Source of the DNA: CAIQPS01 sp964631965
GTDB taxonomy: Bacteria > Actinomycetota > Thermoleophilia > RBG-16-64-13
NCBI GenBank assembly: GCA_964631965.1
Contig: CAZWAR010000033.1
Location: 1 to 26,802 of the forward strand
Length of the DNA stretch: 26,802 bases
Direction: 5' to 3'
Each line of letters begins with the position of its first letter. Positions within the stretch are counted from its first letter, which is position 1. A model generated the notes under the pieces. That model searched no databases. It had not been told where the DNA came from and saw nothing but the letters and a program-made list of their open reading frames with translations. The translations under genes and the position numbers were made by a program. This document shows, one piece after another, positions 7,580 to 15,287 of the stretch.

Positions 7580-9308
7580 CTACGCCTGCGGTTCCGGTTC
7601 GGCACGATCCCGGGTCAGCATCTCCGGGGCCGTCAGTCCCCCTTCGGCCCCCAGCTCGGCCAAGGCGACTTCGCCGGCGTACTCGATGGCTTCGGAGTGG
7701 CTGCGGCGCAGACGCACCTCACGAAGGAACAGCACCACCACCAGGCCGGCTATGGAAATGAGGAACCCCAAGAAGAAGACGTTGCCGATGGCCGATTCCA
7801 GGCTGTGCCGCACCGCATCCATGAACGACCCGAACAGCGTCTGCCCCTCCGCGCCGAACTTGGCGAACAGCGTCTGCAAGTTGGACTGAGCCTGGTCGGA
7901 GAGCAGCACCTGCGGGTTGTTGATCTGGCTCGCGGTGGCCGGGTCGGAGGCCAAGCCTTTGAGCTGCTCCGGGAGATTGCCGGCGAGAGCCGAGGCAAAC
8001 CGGCTATTGAGGATGGTGCCGAACACGGCCAATCCGACCGTGGCGCCCAGGGAGCGGAAGAACTGCAGCCCGGCGCTGACCTCGCCCAGACGGTGCGTCG
8101 GATACTGGTTCTGGACGATCACCGTGAAGGTGCTCATGGCAACCCCGAGTCCGAGGCCCATGATGATCATGAAGCCGACGAGTGTGGCCGACGAGGTGAC
8201 GACGGTCATCCGCGACAGCAGAAAACTCCCGACACTCACCGCGGCGAATCCCATGATGACCACCAGTTTGTAGCGGCCGGTGCGGGCCAGGATCTGCCCC
8301 GCTCCGACGCTGGTAGCGATGGCAGCGAGCATCATCGGCATGAGAATGGTCCCGGAACTGGTGGCGGTCCTGCCCATGACGCCCTGCACGAAGAGCGGTA
8401 GGAACATGATGGCCCCAAACATCGCCGCAGACTGGATGCCGCTGGCAACGGTCGATACCGCGAAGATCGGGTTGCGGAAGAGCCGGGGATTGAGCACCGG
8501 CTCCCGGGCGCGCATCTCGCGCAGAACGAAGACGGCCCACATGACCACCGAGAGCCCGAAGAGCCCGATGATCAACGGTGACGACCAGGGATGCTCGCTT
8601 CCCGCCCAGCTGAAGGCGAGCAGCAGCGGTACGGCCGCGGCCACCAGAAGCGCCGTCCCCAACCAGTCGATGGCATGCCGGCGCAGTTTTACGTGGCCTG
8701 GGAGAGCCCATGCGGCGAAGGCCAGGGCGATGATGCCCACAGGCAGGTTGACGTAGAAGGTCCAGCGCCAGCCGATGTTGTCCGTGATCCAACCACCGAG
8801 CAGCGGGCCGACGATCGTCGCGACCCCGAACACGCTCATGAGCACTCCGGCCCACCGCGCCCGTTCGGCCGGAGGGAAGATATCGCCGAGGATGGCCTGA
8901 ACGATCGGCAGCATGGCCCCGGAAGCCCACCAGTTCGATCATCGAATGGCTCTGCCCGCACAGCGCAGAGCCGATCACGAAGAGCGCCATGCCCACCATG
9001 AAGAAGCGCTTGCGGCCGTAGGCGTCGGAGAGCTTGCCCCAGATGGGCATCGACACTGCAGAGACGAGAAGGTACGCTGTGGCTACCCAGGCGTAGTGCT
9101 GGATGCCGTTGAGGTCGGCGATCACCCGGGGCAGAGCCGTGCCGACCACCGTCTGGTCGAGTGCGCTGAGGAGCATCCCCAGGATGACGCTGAGGAGCAC
9201 CAGGATGATGCGTTTGCGACTGAGGGTGTCCCCCCAGGCAGCCGGGAAGGCCGGCGTCGCTGCCGCCTCCTCAGATCCTGCAGGGTGAGACCCGGAGCGG
9301 GCGCTCAT
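7580..9308 (-). pseudogene. frameshifted MFS drug exporter, EmrB/QacA (DHA2, 14-helix) family
   Basis: Two overlapping frames encode the two parts of one protein. Codons from ATG 9308 to about 8928 give the N-terminal helices with DQTVVGTALPRV and motif A (GKLSDAYGRKRF), ending ...SMIELV. The rest, from MLPIVQAILGDIFPP at 8914 to the stop at 7580, is in another frame and has motif C (GPLLGGWITDNIGWRW) and the remaining helices. Only 13 bases separate the parts where family members have about 12 codons (VFRGLQGxGAGA), so about 23 bases appear deleted, including the conserved R/Q/G of motif B in helix 4. An intact product would be a proton-driven multidrug exporter. The start overlaps the marR stop by ATGA. 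A sequencing error cannot be excluded. Confidence 0.88.
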
Positions 9309-9700
9309 CGTTTCCCGCTTTCCCGCTCGACGACTGCAGCCAAGGCGTCAAGCCCCTGGCCCAGAGCCTGCAGGTCGGGTTCAGTCATGTGTTCGAGCCA
9401 GCCGGTGAGCTGTTCCCGGCGGCTGAGGCGCAGACGCTCGACCAGAGCGCTCCCCTCCCCCGAGGCCGCCACCAGGGTGCGCCTCCGGTCTTCCGGGTCG
9501 GTCTCCCGCAGGGCGAGTCCCCGCTGCACCAGCCTATCGACGAGAAGACTGGCCGACGGCTCCGAGATGTCCAGAGCGCGGGCCAGTTCGCCGACGCAAA
9601 GCCTGTCGTTCGTGGCAAGGGCAACAACGGCCTTGAGTTGGCCCATGCCGAGGTCCAGCGACAGCCACTCCGAGTCTTTGACCTTGGTGAGCGCGGCCAC
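9305..9700 (-). CDS. MarR family transcriptional regulator (5' end disrupted)
   Basis: The first normal start (GTG 9700) gives 131 residues with a winged helix: VGELARALDISEPSASLLVDRLVQRGL is the helix-turn-helix, and RETDPEDRRRTLV the wing. The family usually has 140-165 residues, and the missing first helix is still encoded upstream (DREELISACGRCYDRVAALTK). In that frame no ATG, GTG or TTG is available. An ATG at 9803 lies in another frame; removing one unit of the tandem TAGA at 9740-9747 would join them into about 164 residues. A CTG with GGAG upstream is an alternative start. It overlaps the exporter gene by ATGA, so it probably regulates that operon. Confidence 0.85.
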   Translation of the reverse strand: MAALTKVKDSEWLSLDLGMGQLKAVVALATNDRLCVGELARALDISEPSASLLVDRLVQRGLALRETDPEDRRRTLVAASGEGSALVERLRLSRREQLTGWLEHMTEPDLQALGQGLDALAAVVERESGKR

Positions 9701-9854
9701 GCGATCGTAACAGCGGCCGCAAGCGGAGATCAGTTCTTCTCTATCTACGGTCAGGTTCGGCTCCGATACCCGGGCGTTCCGGATAGCCCGGGTACCCGTT
9801 CATTTCTGGAAAGGTTCCTTCGAAAATCGTATATATTTTAACAAAGTATTTGTC

Positions 9855-9865
9855 CCATTCAATGG
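9855..9865. promoter_or_regulatory. short palindrome upstream of marR
   Basis: CCATT-C-AATGG lies about 50 bases before the putative original marR ATG, in an AT-rich stretch (9815-9880) unlike its surroundings. It is a possible MarR operator for this operon and for the divergent small gene at 9942. It is short, so the call is tentative. Confidence 0.3.
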
Positions 9866-9941
9866 ATTATTAACCTGATCTTCCTGTCCGCCGGGCGCGC
9901 TATTCTGATCCCAAGTTGAGTGATAGCGGAACGGAGGGGCC

Positions 9942-10163
9942 ATGCTGATAGCCGCAGTCGTCGTAGTCGTCTCACTCGTGGCGCTCGTTGCCTACGTCGC
10001 TTTCCGCAAGTTCTCGGTCGTCAGCCAGCAGATCGAATTCTCCGCCCCCCAGGACGGGGTCGCCGCTATTCATCTCGACATCCACGAAGACAGCGTACGC
10101 AGCCTGCGCATCGTCTTCTCCGACGGAACCTTCAGCGAGTTGCGGCAGTTCGACCTGGGCTGA
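9942..10163 (+). CDS. small single-pass membrane protein
   Basis: A 73-residue protein with one N-terminal hydrophobic helix (about 3-20), a basic stop-transfer residue pair, and a small soluble domain rich in beta-strand pattern (VAAIHLDIHEDSVRSLRIVF). GGAGG lies seven bases before the ATG. It is divergent from marR across an AT-rich promoter region. The following 254 bases (10164-10417) show no gene. The function is unknown. Confidence 0.65.
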   Translation: MLIAAVVVVVSLVALVAYVAFRKFSVVSQQIEFSAPQDGVAAIHLDIHEDSVRSLRIVFSDGTFSELRQFDLG

Positions 10164-10417
10164 CCGGCCGAAGACTCGCTCCGCTCTACGCAGCCGAAGA
10201 TGCCGTCCGGCGTGCAACGCGGTAGCCTTCCCTCCTGCCGGGGCCCGAGACTCCGCAGCGGCTGCGGGCACCTTTGCTCGTACGCACCGTCGACCGGCCG
10301 TCATCGCCGTTGCTGTATACCGGCGTCCGGTCCGGCCCCGGCCCCAGCGATTCAGCCCGGCGGTATCATGGGATATGTGGTGCAGTCGCATAGACTGCTC
10401 GAAGGAGAGGAAACGAC

Positions 10418-10738
10418 ATGCAGAAGAAACGCTGGTCCGATCTGTCACTCACGCAGAAGTGTGCCATCGTCACTGGCGGCACAATCCAGGTGGGGCTGCT
10501 CGCCCTGGGGCTGTGGGACCTGGCCCATCGCAGGGCCGATGAGGTGCGCGGGGACCGCCGTCTCTGGGCGGGGCTCATGTTCATCGATTGGTTCGGTCCG
10601 ATAGCCTACTTCGCCTATGGGCGCAAGGACAGTCCTCTGCGTGGTCTCTGGAGCTGTCGCGAAGAGGAGTCGGAAGCGGCGGAGGAGAGTGACGACACGG
10701 AAGAGAATCAAGGGTTTGCCGGCCCCGTCGTCGTTTGA
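10418..10738 (+). CDS. PLDc_N-type small membrane protein
   Basis: A 106-residue protein with two hydrophobic helices (about 15-37 and 48-65). The second ends in the motif FIDWFGPIAYFAYGRK, characteristic of the PLDc_N domain, which is found alone in many small actinobacterial membrane proteins and at the N-terminus of cardiolipin synthases. The tail is acidic. AAGGAGAGG precedes the ATG. The 3' end overlaps the likely tadA start by about 50 bases, which suggests translational coupling. No catalytic HKD motif is present, so it is not itself a phospholipase. Confidence 0.8.
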   Translation: MQKKRWSDLSLTQKCAIVTGGTIQVGLLALGLWDLAHRRADEVRGDRRLWAGLMFIDWFGPIAYFAYGRKDSPLRGLWSCREEESEAAEESDDTEENQGFAGPVVV

Positions 10739-11198
10739 TCCTGCGGCCGGCGACGATCGCCGGCTCATGGCGCTGGCACTGAGCGAGGCCCGGCGGGCAG
10801 CCGAGCAGGGGGAAGTACCCATAGGGGCCGTGCTCGCATTGAACGGTGAGGTCCTGGCGAGCCGAGGCAACGAGCGTGAGCGCCGCAATGATCCTACGGC
10901 CCACGCCGAGATGTTGGTGCTGAGAGATGCGGCCGCGATCGTTGGGGGCTGGCGCCTGTGCGACGCCACCATCTACGTCACCTTGGAGCCGTGCGCCATG
11001 TGCGCGGGCGCCATCGTGCTCGCACGGGTGAAGCGTCTGGTGTGGGGCGCCGACGACCCGAAAGCCGGCGCGGCGGGCAGCATTTTCAACATCGTCGAGC
11101 ATCCTGCCTTAAACCACCGCCCGGTCACCCAGGCGGGGGTCATGGAGGCAGAAGCGTCACAGATCCTGCGGGACTTCTTCGCCTCCCGGCGAGGTTGA
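10689..11198 (+). CDS. tadA: tRNA-specific adenosine deaminase TadA
   Basis: A 169-residue cytidine-deaminase-fold enzyme that deaminates A34 of tRNA-Arg(ACG) to inosine. The zinc site is complete: HAE at residues 72-74 (His ligand and catalytic Glu) and PCAMC (Cys102, Cys105). The flanking GNERERRNDPTAHAEM and C-terminal ILRDFFASRR are typical of TadA. The start is uncertain. GTG 10689 has GGAGG just upstream and gives a normal length; ATG 10767 would give a shorter form, and ATG 10617 is open but adds an unusually basic leader. Confidence 0.92.
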   Translation: MTTRKRIKGLPAPSSFDPAAGDDRRLMALALSEARRAAEQGEVPIGAVLALNGEVLASRGNERERRNDPTAHAEMLVLRDAAAIVGGWRLCDATIYVTLEPCAMCAGAIVLARVKRLVWGADDPKAGAAGSIFNIVEHPALNHRPVTQAGVMEAEASQILRDFFASRRG

Positions 11199-11229
11199 GA
11201 AAACTGGGCGATCGCCAGAAAGGAATGTC

Positions 11230-12222
11230 ATGTCATTGAAGGAAACGGGATATGCGATCTATTGGGGAGCAGCCGGGCTGACCAAGGCGGGCGCCACCCA
11301 GTCCTTCCTTCGCGACCGGCGCCGTTTCGAGCAGGAATGGCAGGAGCCGCAGCCTGCTCCCCTGCAGGATCTGGGCTCGGCGAAGAGCCTCTCCATCCTG
11401 CCTCTCGTGGAGTTCTACTCGGTCCGGCCCGACCTGGAAGGAGAGCCTGGAGTCTCTTACCTGGTCACCGTCGATGGTATGAAGATCCTCTTCGATGTCG
11501 GCCGCAACGTTGGCGAGCAACACCCCTCGCCGCTGCTGCGGAACATGGAGGCTCTTGGCCTGAGCCCGGCCGACATCGATGCCATCGTCATCTCGCACTG
11601 CCATCTCGATCACGTCGGCGGTATCGCCGAGATGCACGACCGCACCTTTTCGCTCTCAGCCCGGGACGTGGACCTCACCGGAAAGACCGCCTACCTGCCC
11701 ACCGCGATGACGCACCCCTCCGCCACCGTCGAGGTGGTCACAGGCCCACGCAAGCTGGCTCCCGGCGTAGCAAGCACCGGTCCTATCACCCGAGCGCTCT
11801 GGTTGATGGGGCCGGTGGCCGAGCAGGCACTGCTCGTGGACGTGCAGGGAAAGGGTGTCGTCATGATCGTCGGTTGCGGACACCCGCAACTCGAGCGTCT
11901 TGTGGCCCGGGCCCAGGCCGTGACCGGAGCCGGGAGCGAGCCCCGGCCGCTCTACGGGGTGGTCGGCGGGTTGCACTTCCCGGTGACCGGCTCCCGCGTA
12001 GGGAAGGGAGGGCAGAACATCCTCGGGAACGGCAAACTGCCCTGGCAAAGGATCAGCCGGAGCGAGACCCGGGAGGCCGCAGAGCTCCTGGCGATACTCG
12101 ACGTGAAACTCGTCGCTCTGTCAGGCCACGACAGTTGCGACTGGAGCCTCGAGACGTTCGCGAAGACCCTCGGCGACCGCTACCGCACCCTCCGGGTTGG
12201 GGAAGAGATAGTAGTGGCCTGA
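11230..12222 (+). CDS. metallo-beta-lactamase fold protein, COG1237-like
   Basis: A 330-residue protein. The metal site is visible as HCHLDH (residues 123-128), followed by GCGHPQ, GGLHFP and a C-terminal SGHDS, which together supply the expected His and Asp ligands for two metals. The GGLH segment and the overall spacing resemble the COG1237 group, which includes the methanopterin-related RFA-P synthase homologues. Those bacterial proteins have no established reaction, so a hydrolase or synthase role is inference. AAAGGAA precedes the ATG. An N-terminal extension of about 50 residues precedes the fold. It is 31 bases from the next gene and probably co-transcribed. Confidence 0.88.
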   Translation: MSLKETGYAIYWGAAGLTKAGATQSFLRDRRRFEQEWQEPQPAPLQDLGSAKSLSILPLVEFYSVRPDLEGEPGVSYLVTVDGMKILFDVGRNVGEQHPSPLLRNMEALGLSPADIDAIVISHCHLDHVGGIAEMHDRTFSLSARDVDLTGKTAYLPTAMTHPSATVEVVTGPRKLAPGVASTGPITRALWLMGPVAEQALLVDVQGKGVVMIVGCGHPQLERLVARAQAVTGAGSEPRPLYGVVGGLHFPVTGSRVGKGGQNILGNGKLPWQRISRSETREAAELLAILDVKLVALSGHDSCDWSLETFAKTLGDRYRTLRVGEEIVVA

Positions 12223-12253
12223 ATGGCGGCGGCGAAGCGGCGGTGACGAGAAC

Positions 12254-13225
12254 TTGATCGACGAGGCCGGACACAAGCATACGGCGTCCCAAAGGGCGGC
12301 CGTTCCCGTCTCCCCGGATGCCCGGCTGATCTTCAGCCTGGTGCTCAACCTGCTCATCACCCTGCTGCAGGTGGCCGGCGGCATCGTTGCCAACAGCCTG
12401 GGGCTGCTCTCCGACGCCGCCCACAATCTCAGCGACGTGGTCGCCCTCGGTCTGAGCCTCTGGGCCGTCCGCCTGGGAAGGCGGCCGGCTACGCCCCGCC
12501 GCACCTTCGCGTACAAACGGGCGGAGATACTGGTGGCTTTGTTCAACTCGGCCGTACTGGTGGCCATCTCCGTCTACATCATTGTCGAGGCCGCCCAGCG
12601 CCTGAGATCACCCCACTCCATCCAGGGGCTTCTCGTCGTGGGCTTCGCCGGGGCAGGTCTGCTGGTCAACGGCGTCGCCGCCCTCCTTCTGCGCTCTCAC
12701 GGTAGCGACCTGAACCTGCGCAGCGCTTTCCTGCACCTCATCGGCGACGCCGCCACAAGCCTGGGCGTGATGCTGAGCGGCCTCATCGTCTACCTGACCG
12801 GCTGGAGCTACGCGGACGCGATCGTGTCCATCCTCGTGTCGCTCTGGATCGGGCGGGAGGCGATCACCATCATCGGGAAGACAGTCAACGTTCTCATGGA
12901 GGGGACGCCGGAGAGCGTCGAGTTCGGCGAGGTCGAGGAAGCGATGTTGGGCACGGCAGGAGTCGAAGGAGTCCACGACCTGCACATCTGGTCCATCTCG
13001 TCGAGCGACCTGGCCCTCTCGGCCCATGTCGTGGTCAAGGACGCGTCTCTATCGGAACTCGAGAGCGTCATGGCCGGCCTCAAGGAGATGCTGGCCCAGC
13101 AGTTCGGGGTGGGCCACGCGACCATCGAGTTGGAGAACGCCGGGGGACCGTGCGCAGGCAGCACGTGCGATCTGGTACCGGAGGGGTTGGAGCGCGACCA
13201 GGGACACCCGGGGCACCAACACTAG
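12254..13225 (+). CDS. cation diffusion facilitator (CzcD/ZitB-type) metal exporter
   Basis: A 323-residue protein with about six membrane helices and a C-terminal cytoplasmic domain. The transport site is visible as DAAHNLSD in helix 2 (His57, Asp61) and HLIGDAATS in helix 5, the H/D pairs typical of Zn/Cd/Co exporters. The C-terminal domain has the VHDLHIWSIS segment of the dimerising ferredoxin-like fold. The tail carries extra metal ligands (CAGSTC, then a His-rich end). The start is a TTG; the family core begins soon after, so little sequence is in doubt. It probably exports zinc in exchange for protons. Confidence 0.92.
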   Translation: MIDEAGHKHTASQRAAVPVSPDARLIFSLVLNLLITLLQVAGGIVANSLGLLSDAAHNLSDVVALGLSLWAVRLGRRPATPRRTFAYKRAEILVALFNSAVLVAISVYIIVEAAQRLRSPHSIQGLLVVGFAGAGLLVNGVAALLLRSHGSDLNLRSAFLHLIGDAATSLGVMLSGLIVYLTGWSYADAIVSILVSLWIGREAITIIGKTVNVLMEGTPESVEFGEVEEAMLGTAGVEGVHDLHIWSISSSDLALSAHVVVKDASLSELESVMAGLKEMLAQQFGVGHATIELENAGGPCAGSTCDLVPEGLERDQGHPGHQH

Positions 13226-13352
13226 CAGCGCGGAACCCCGCTTCGCAGAGTCCGGCCGCCAGTCACCCCGTCGCATACCGGGAGCTCTCCCAGTCTGTGC
13301 GAAAGCGGGCGAAGCGGGCACTCGGCCACCCGAGAAGGTCCCAAGCCGTTGC

Positions 13353-14342
13353 CTACCAGGGAAACTGCGCCCGCCGCTCGAAGAACCCCGGATACCGGCT
13401 CTCCTCTCGTGGCGGCTCAGCTTCAGGAGTGGCAAGAGCCACCGCATGGAGGACGGTACCGTCGACCGCCAAACCGGCCCCCACGACGCCTCGACCCACG
13501 AACCGATAGCTGATTCCGGCTCCCGGCGATTCATGCTCGCTGGTCTCCAGCCGAGACAGACGGGAGAGCCACTCTCGAGCCACCTGCGAATCGGGGGCCG
13601 GCGAAGAGGACCGGCCTGCCGGAGCGTCGAGCGCGTACGAGTCCACCAACCGCGCATGGAGGCCAGCATACGGGGAGGCGCCGGCGATGACGTCGAGGCC
13701 GGCCACTCTCCCCGACCAGAGAGCGAGAAGGCCGCATTGCCCCGGGAGACACGTGAAAACCGCCCCCCGGTGGCGCAGTTCCTCCCGCTTCTGTTCGTAC
13801 ACGTCCCGCGCCGCCGACGTGGGTGAGACGTGCCGGTGTCGGCTCTGTAGCAGCGACACCTCATTCCAGACCCGTCCCTGATCGGACCGGTATTCGCGTC
13901 CGCTGCGCAGGCTGTCGGTAACCGACTCGTTGGCCGCCAGGCGGATGGCCTGGGCCGCCACGTAGCCCGAGTCGGCGAAGCTGCGGGATCGATAGTTCCA
14001 CCTGCCAGCCTCGGTACAACTCACCGGGATGACGACCTCCTGCCCCGGCCTGATATAGACCGTTGTGTTCAGCACGCGGTTCTGCTTGGCGCCTGCCAAC
14101 TCCTCGCCGTCCAGGATCAACACCCCCAGTGGGCCCCGGTTGTGCGCCTTGAGCAGTGGGACGGCGCCGCCCTCGGAGACCTCGGTGATCTTCAGAGCGT
14201 TGGATGACATCGCCTGCTCGAGCGTCACGAACTCGGGTGCGGTCGGGAAGTCGCCGAAGATGGGGGTGAGGGTGAGTCCACTGTCGGAAACGGGATCGCC
14301 GAGTCGCAAGCTACCGACGAATTCAGAGATGATGGCGCTCAT
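13353..14342 (-). CDS. ARPP-1 domain protein
   Basis: A 329-residue protein. The start at ATG 14342 overlaps the vWA stop by ATGA; the open frame continues upstream but only as a basic shadow of the vWA gene. The N-terminal half carries the ARPP-1 hallmark ILDGEELAGAKQNRVLNT, then PGQEVVIPVSCTEAGRW. These match the domain described as associated with ADP-ribosylglycohydrolases and rhodanese-phosphatases in NAD/ADP-ribose-linked gene clusters. No reaction is established for the domain. Translation is probably coupled to the vWA gene, so the two proteins likely act together. No ADP-ribosylglycohydrolase is adjacent here. It lacks a signal peptide and should be cytoplasmic. Confidence 0.85.
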   Translation of the reverse strand: MSAIISEFVGSLRLGDPVSDSGLTLTPIFGDFPTAPEFVTLEQAMSSNALKITEVSEGGAVPLLKAHNRGPLGVLILDGEELAGAKQNRVLNTTVYIRPGQEVVIPVSCTEAGRWNYRSRSFADSGYVAAQAIRLAANESVTDSLRSGREYRSDQGRVWNEVSLLQSRHRHVSPTSAARDVYEQKREELRHRGAVFTCLPGQCGLLALWSGRVAGLDVIAGASPYAGLHARLVDSYALDAPAGRSSSPAPDSQVAREWLSRLSRLETSEHESPGAGISYRFVGRGVVGAGLAVDGTVLHAVALATPEAEPPREESRYPGFFERRAQFPW

Positions 14343-15133
14343 TTCCGGCCCTCTCGACCTGAGCCGAGGGTTCCGGCGGTCGGGCCACCTGCGCCCGCGT
14401 CGCCGGAACCCTCGCTCCCACCCGCGCCGGCAGAACCATCCCGGTCGCGCTGCGTCTTGTGCTCGGCCCAAGAGGTCTTGCCCAGAGCCTCCACCTCAGG
14501 GGAGAAGAAGTCGCGGCTCGCGCGGCGCTCTCCGGAGCGGCGATGAGCCTTGACGTTCCACGACACCCGCTCCATGGTCGCCTGCGCGGCGACCGGGGAG
14601 GCTGCGTAGTCGAGGGTCCGGCCTGCCGCGATGCCCATGCCGCCACCCACCCGGTAGGCGTCCTGATTGGCCCCCAGATAGATGAACTCGTAGTCGGCGG
14701 TCCTCTGCCGGTGTTCGATCAGTTCCATGATCTGTTGCCGGCCGAACTCTCGACTCGAGTTCTCCTCGCCGTCGGTCATGATGACGAACAACACCTGATC
14801 GGGTCTGTGCTCGTCGACATACCGGTCGGTGATGGCCATGGTGTGGCCGATGGCATCGTAGAGGGCGGTACCGCCGCCCGGGACATAACTCCGGGCATCG
14901 AGCGACCTGACCTGGGCCAGCGGCAGGGCGGTGGCCACCGTCTCGAAATGGGTGTCGAACAGAGTGAGGGTCATGGCTCCGGAACCGCCTTCTTCCTGCT
15001 GATCGAGCAGGAACCGGTTGAACCCGGCGATGGTGGCTTCGCGGATGATTTCCATTGACCCCGACTTGTCGAGGACGAAGTTGATGAGGATGGTCCGCTC
15101 CTCCTGCTTCTTGATGTCTGCGTTCTCGTTCAC
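14339..15133 (-). CDS. von Willebrand factor A (vWA) domain protein
   Basis: A 264-residue protein with a complete metal-ion-dependent adhesion site: DKSGSM (Asp22, Ser24, Ser26), Thr89 in GGTALYD, and Asp121 in MTDGEEN. The domain occupies about residues 13-190 and binds a divalent cation and a protein ligand. The tail is Gly/Ser/Arg-rich and probably disordered. There is no signal peptide or membrane helix, so it works in the cytoplasm. The start is GTG 15133 with AAAGGGGA upstream. It is the first gene of a two-gene operon with ARPP-1 and is divergent from an XRE regulator. A strong promoter lies at 15249-15221. Confidence 0.9.
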   Translation of the reverse strand: MNENADIKKQEERTILINFVLDKSGSMEIIREATIAGFNRFLLDQQEEGGSGAMTLTLFDTHFETVATALPLAQVRSLDARSYVPGGGTALYDAIGHTMAITDRYVDEHRPDQVLFVIMTDGEENSSREFGRQQIMELIEHRQRTADYEFIYLGANQDAYRVGGGMGIAAGRTLDYAASPVAAQATMERVSWNVKAHRRSGERRASRDFFSPEVEALGKTSWAEHKTQRDRDGSAGAGGSEGSGDAGAGGPTAGTLGSGREGRK

Positions 15134-15199
15134 GAGATCCCCTTTCTCTGCAGCCCTTCCCGAGGCCAGTGTCGGCCGCGGACGGGATAGGCAATTTGT

Positions 15200-15228
15200 T
15201 TGCCATGTGTGTCAAATGCCACTATAGG
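15200..15228 (+). promoter_or_regulatory. candidate promoter for the XRE regulator gene
   Basis: TTGCCA (15200-15205), 17 bases, then TATAGG (15223-15228). Its -10 shares four bases with the -10 of the divergent vWA promoter, so the two polymerases should compete. Start of transcription is predicted near 15235, placing the 16-bp palindrome in the leader. Confidence 0.55.
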
Positions 15229-15249
15229 CATTATTGCCAACCATGTCAA
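15221..15249 (-). promoter_or_regulatory. consensus-like promoter for the vWA/ARPP-1 operon
   Basis: On the minus strand TTGACA (15249-15244) and TATAGT (15226-15221) are separated by exactly 17 bases. This is the best sigma-70-type promoter in the window. The -35 is the left half of the palindrome at 15244-15259, so binding there would shut the promoter. Confidence 0.75.
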
Positions 15250-15259
15250 GTACTTGACA
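15244..15259. promoter_or_regulatory. perfect 16-bp palindrome, likely XRE operator
   Basis: TGTCAAGTACTTGACA is fully self-complementary. It covers the -35 of the vWA promoter and lies about 28 bases upstream of the XRE start codon. Nearby GGCAA-N5-TTGCC (15190-15204) and GGCA-N4-TGCC (15228-15239) are further inverted repeats. The adjacent XRE protein is the obvious candidate binder. Confidence 0.7.
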
Positions 15260-15287
15260 GAGGTGTAGAATGGGGCTGGAGGAAAGA

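Noticed and set aside
15254..15282. TTGACA at 15254-15259 as the -35 of the XRE gene
   Set aside because: A -10 at the proper distance would fall on the Shine-Dalgarno/start region of the gene; the upstream TTGCCA/TATAGG pair fits better.
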